Assembly (NCBI GenBank): GCA_019638775.1
Contig: JAHBTD010000001.1
Location: forward strand, 1-64,000
Direction of reading: 5' to 3'
Origin: Fimbriimonadaceae bacterium
Lineage (GTDB): Bacteria; Armatimonadota; Fimbriimonadia; Fimbriimonadales; Fimbriimonadaceae
Length of the DNA: 64,000 bases
In this document: positions 61,594 to 64,000 of the stretch, piece by piece
Layout: every line of letters begins with the position of its first letter
Numbering within the stretch: the stretch's first letter is position 1
The notes under the pieces: model-generated
Databases searched by the model: none
What the model was told of the DNA's origin: nothing
Seen by the model: only the letters and a program-made list of their open reading frames with translations
Position numbers and translations under genes: made by a program

Positions 61594-63069
61594 ATGAGCG
61601 GCAATCGCACTGCAAACCGCATCCTTTTTATCAACACACTTGCGTTCACCATCTGCTTTGCGGTGTGGACGATGTATGGCGTTCTGATCACCTTCCTCGT
61701 CGATAATCGCCTGTTGCTGCTCGACAAGGCTCAGATCGGCTGGCTGATCGGTATCCCCATCCTCACTGGCTCGCTCATGCGCCTTCCGATGGGAATTCTT
61801 ACCGACCGTTATGGAGGCAAGCCGGTCTATATCGGCGTCATGCTTTTCGCTGCAATCTCGGCTTACTTGACGAGTTTTGCGAACTCATTTCTCGGGTTTA
61901 TGATCGGTGGCTTGGCGTTCGGTATGAGCGGCGCCGCGTTTGCAGTTGGGATTGCTTATTCCTCGCTGTGGTTTCCGAAAGAAAAGCAAGGTACCGCACT
62001 TGGAATCTTTGGAATGGGCAATGCCGGAGCAGCCTTGACGACTCTTGCCGCGCCCCACATGCTCAAAGTCTTCACCGACCAAGGCAAGAACCTTGATGGA
62101 TGGAGGACGCTGCCTCAAGTCTACGGATACGTTTTGCTCGCCATGACAGTGATTTTTGCGTTCACAACGGTGAACAAGCTGGACGAAAGGGCGGGCACTC
62201 GCACTATCATTCAAATGCTCAAGCCGCTCTCCGACATCCGCGTTTGGAGATTTGGCCTCTACTACTTCCTGGTTTTTGGCGCGTTCGTCGCGCTGGCTCA
62301 GTGGCTTGTTCCGTACTATCTCAACGTTTACGGCATGACTCTAGCGATGGCTGGCCTGCTCGCTTCTGTTTTCAGCCTGCCATCGGGCGTGATCCGAGCG
62401 TTAGGCGGCTGGGCCTCCGACAAGTTTGGAGCCCGGGCCACGATGTATTGGGTGCTTAGTTTGCTGGCAATCACCTTCTTTCTGCTTGTCGCGCCGAGAA
62501 TGGATATCCGTTCACCGGGAGAAGGCATAATGGCGGATCGTGCGGGAACGGTAACCGAGGTTAGCAAGACCCACGTCGTGGTCGATGACAACATGTATGC
62601 ACTGAAGGAACCCCCGGCAACGCCAATCAGTTCGGCGAAGCAAGGCACCATCATCTGGCCGACTTTTGAATCCTGGCAAGAACCAGCTGTATCGGTTGGG
62701 CAACAAGTGAAGAAGAAGGAGCTTGTCGCGAGAGGCGTGACACAGGTCTTTTTTCAAGCCAACGTTTGGGTCTTCACCGTACTCGTGTTCCTCGCTGGAA
62801 TTGTGATGGGCATTGGAAAGGCCGCCGTTTACAAACATATTCCGGAATACTTCCCCCACGATGTTGGTGTCGTTGGCGGCATCGTTGGTGTGCTTGGTGG
62901 GCTAGGTGGATTCTTCTGTCCAATCTTGTTCGGATACTTCCTTAAGCTCACGGGTTTGTGGACGACATGCTGGCTTTTCCTGGGCTTACTCAGCGTCATC
63001 AGCTTGCTGTGGATGCACTTCACTATTTTGAGGATGGCGAAGAATCAAAACATCGAACGCCAAGGATAG
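61594..63069 (+). CDS. narK: NarK-type nitrate/nitrite transporter with inserted soluble domain
   Basis: The 491-residue product is a 12-helix MFS carrier with LMRLPMGILTDRYGGKPVY (loop 2-3 motif), FGMSGAAFAVGIAYSSLWFPKEKQGTALGIFGMGNAGAA (nitrate signature) and GIVGVLGGLGGFFCPILFGY (second signature). It exchanges or imports nitrate and nitrite. Residues about 305-385, between membrane helices, form an extra soluble segment (GTVTEVSKTHVVVDDN ... AVSVGQQVKKKELVARGV) resembling a biotinyl/lipoyl-type hammerhead; NarK normally has a short loop there. Divergent from moaA and under the 61544 operator. Confidence 0.9.
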   Translation: MSGNRTANRILFINTLAFTICFAVWTMYGVLITFLVDNRLLLLDKAQIGWLIGIPILTGSLMRLPMGILTDRYGGKPVYIGVMLFAAISAYLTSFANSFLGFMIGGLAFGMSGAAFAVGIAYSSLWFPKEKQGTALGIFGMGNAGAALTTLAAPHMLKVFTDQGKNLDGWRTLPQVYGYVLLAMTVIFAFTTVNKLDERAGTRTIIQMLKPLSDIRVWRFGLYYFLVFGAFVALAQWLVPYYLNVYGMTLAMAGLLASVFSLPSGVIRALGGWASDKFGARATMYWVLSLLAITFFLLVAPRMDIRSPGEGIMADRAGTVTEVSKTHVVVDDNMYALKEPPATPISSAKQGTIIWPTFESWQEPAVSVGQQVKKKELVARGVTQVFFQANVWVFTVLVFLAGIVMGIGKAAVYKHIPEYFPHDVGVVGGIVGVLGGLGGFFCPILFGYFLKLTGLWTTCWLFLGLLSVISLLWMHFTILRMAKNQNIERQG

Positions 63070-63297
63070 GAGCTAGGTCGAAACCGAACGCAATCGGGAA
63101 TCCTTCCTCGATTGGGGAAGCAGGCCATGAGTGGGTCTTTGCGACCGGCCGCGAGTTCACACAAGATACGCTGGCTTCCAACAGTCAAGAGGGTTTCAAT
63201 GGATACTTTTTTGAATAGTATTAAGCCTTAGACTTCCGGTCGTCTTTGAATATCTTATTGGGTCAATCGGATCATTATCCCTTTAGAATTCTTGAAA

Positions 63298-63340
63298 CAT
63301 GACAGCCGTCATGGCTGCAAGATGCGCACGGGCTGAAACT
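63298..63340 (+). promoter_or_regulatory. Fnr-type operator of the second nitrate transporter
   Basis: Palindrome CATGAC-AGCC-GTCATG (63298-63313), then 21 bp, then GAAACT (63335-63340) as -10. The predicted start near 63347 is followed at once by AGGAGG (63348-63353). Confidence 0.6.
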
Positions 63341-63359
63341 TCATTGCAGGAGGTTTGCC

Positions 63360-63395
63360 GTGGACTCTGGCCACGCCCAAACCCAAGCTATATGA
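63360..63395 (+). CDS. Eleven-codon leader ORF before the second transporter
   Basis: GTG with AGGAGG 6 bp upstream opens an 11-residue frame (VDSGHAQTQAI) whose TGA overlaps the transporter ATG (ATGA). The strong ribosome site belongs to this ORF and not to the transporter, whose own ATG has none, so translation would be coupled. Confidence 0.45.
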   Translation: MDSGHAQTQAI

Positions 63396-64000
63396 ATAAT
63401 GCTCATTTGCAAGATTGGCGCCCGGAAGATCAAGAATTCTGGGACTCGACCGGCAAAAGCCAAGCCTGGAAGACCTTGTGGATCACCACATTCGCTCTCA
63501 TCCTTTCGTTTACGACCTGGTTTATGGTCAGTGCGATGGTAGTGAAGTTGACCGGCATTGGCTTTGGCTTTACGAAGTCGCAGCTTTTCTGGCTGAATGC
63601 GATGCCTGGCCTCTCAGCAGGAACTCTCCGTATCATCCACACCTTCCTGATTCCCGTCTTTGGCACTCGAAAGACGATCACATGGTCGTCCATCCTCCTT
63701 CTTCTGCCGTGTATCGGTTGGGGGATGGCAGTGTCGAATCCGAACACGAGTTACTCCACGTTTATGGCTCTGGGATTTCTCGCTGGTCTGGGCGGCGGCA
63801 ACTTCAGCTCCTTCATGCCCAGCACATCGCTCTTTTTCCCGAAAAGACTTCAAGGCACCGCATTAGGGATTCAGGCGGGCATTGGCAATTTCGGCGTCAG
63901 CGTCGTGCAATTTCTTGTCCCCGTGCTGATCGGAATCAGCATGGTAGGGAGCTCTCAACACTTCGTCGATAAGAAAGCAGGCAAGGTCGTTAAGGAAACA
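63392..64000 (+). CDS. NarK-type nitrate transporter, N-terminal part (runs off the window)
   Basis: The 203 codons to the right edge encode a soluble N-terminus (LQDWRPEDQEFWDSTGK), then membrane helices starting WITTFALILSFTTWFMVSAMVVKL. The NarK signature appears in FWLNAMPGLSAGTLRIIHTF and LAGLGGGNFSSFMPSTSLFFPKRLQGTALGIQAGIGNFG. It is of the NarK1-like group (longer N-terminus, proton symport in known cases) and distinct from the transporter at 61594. The ATG overlaps the leader ORF stop. Confidence 0.9.
   Translation, partial: MNNAHLQDWRPEDQEFWDSTGKSQAWKTLWITTFALILSFTTWFMVSAMVVKLTGIGFGFTKSQLFWLNAMPGLSAGTLRIIHTFLIPVFGTRKTITWSSILLLLPCIGWGMAVSNPNTSYSTFMALGFLAGLGGGNFSSFMPSTSLFFPKRLQGTALGIQAGIGNFGVSVVQFLVPVLIGISMVGSSQHFVDKKAGKVVKET

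Overview
The window reads as chromosomal DNA from a diderm bacterium: there are lipoproteins with lipobox cysteines, an RND efflux pump, and a c-type cytochrome domain behind a signal peptide. Base composition is moderately GC-rich, with several AT-richer accessory patches. I cannot name the organism from sequence alone. The gene content (NarG-type molybdoenzyme, a complete molybdenum-cofactor pathway, two NarK-type carriers, hemerythrin) points to a nitrate-using microbe of low-oxygen habitats, probably from a non-model phylum.

Left half (1-38 kb): accessory DNA. A type I-E-like CRISPR array enters from the left edge and ends in a degenerate repeat at about 1.83 kb, with no cas genes in the window. 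A 5.5-kb block follows with a large serine recombinase, a small recombinase-associated ORF, replication-type genes, a membrane-anchored Mrr-like nuclease, an XRE regulator and a DNA methyltransferase; an imperfect 15-bp direct repeat brackets it. Then comes an Rhs locus: IscU-like protein with lost ligands, Gly/Cys-rich peptide, YD-repeat protein, Rhs core with a Cys-rich tip, and a lipoprotein candidate for immunity. Next is a minus-strand four-gene sugar/glycosylation operon (epimerase, C-methyltransferase, two glycosyltransferases). A stretch of relics and defence-type genes follows: frameshifted DprA-like gene, DUF932 gene, decayed SRAP gene, a 1,886-residue DUF4011/helicase/nuclease/DUF3320 protein, and a decayed Y-family polymerase. 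A tightly overlapped seven-gene operon (30.4-36.9 kb) then encodes a branched-chain-amino-acid-type ABC transporter with an atypical SDR and an unknown helical protein inserted in it.

Right half (38.8-64 kb): metal efflux and nitrate metabolism. On the minus strand lie an RND permease, an adaptor with two heavy-metal-binding modules, a YHS lipoprotein and a Cys-rich exported protein. From 45 kb to the right edge is a nitrate cluster: nitronate monooxygenase, an assimilatory-type nitrate reductase, a six-gene operon (NarG-like, four-cluster ferredoxin, cytochrome c/NarI-like fusion, Rieske, cytochrome b, hemerythrin), a six-gene minus-strand operon covering Moco synthesis with two enzyme fusions plus a TauE/SafE carrier, and two NarK-type transporters.

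The most interesting signal is regulatory. Four copies of a 16-bp palindrome, TATGAC-N4-GTCATA, sit only in the promoter regions of the nitrate cluster, and each is followed 21-22 bp later on the plus strand by a -10-like hexamer. This is the geometry of class II Crp/Fnr-type activation. It ties the reductases, Moco synthesis, both transporters and the nitronate monooxygenase into one inferred regulon, although no regulator gene is visible in the window.
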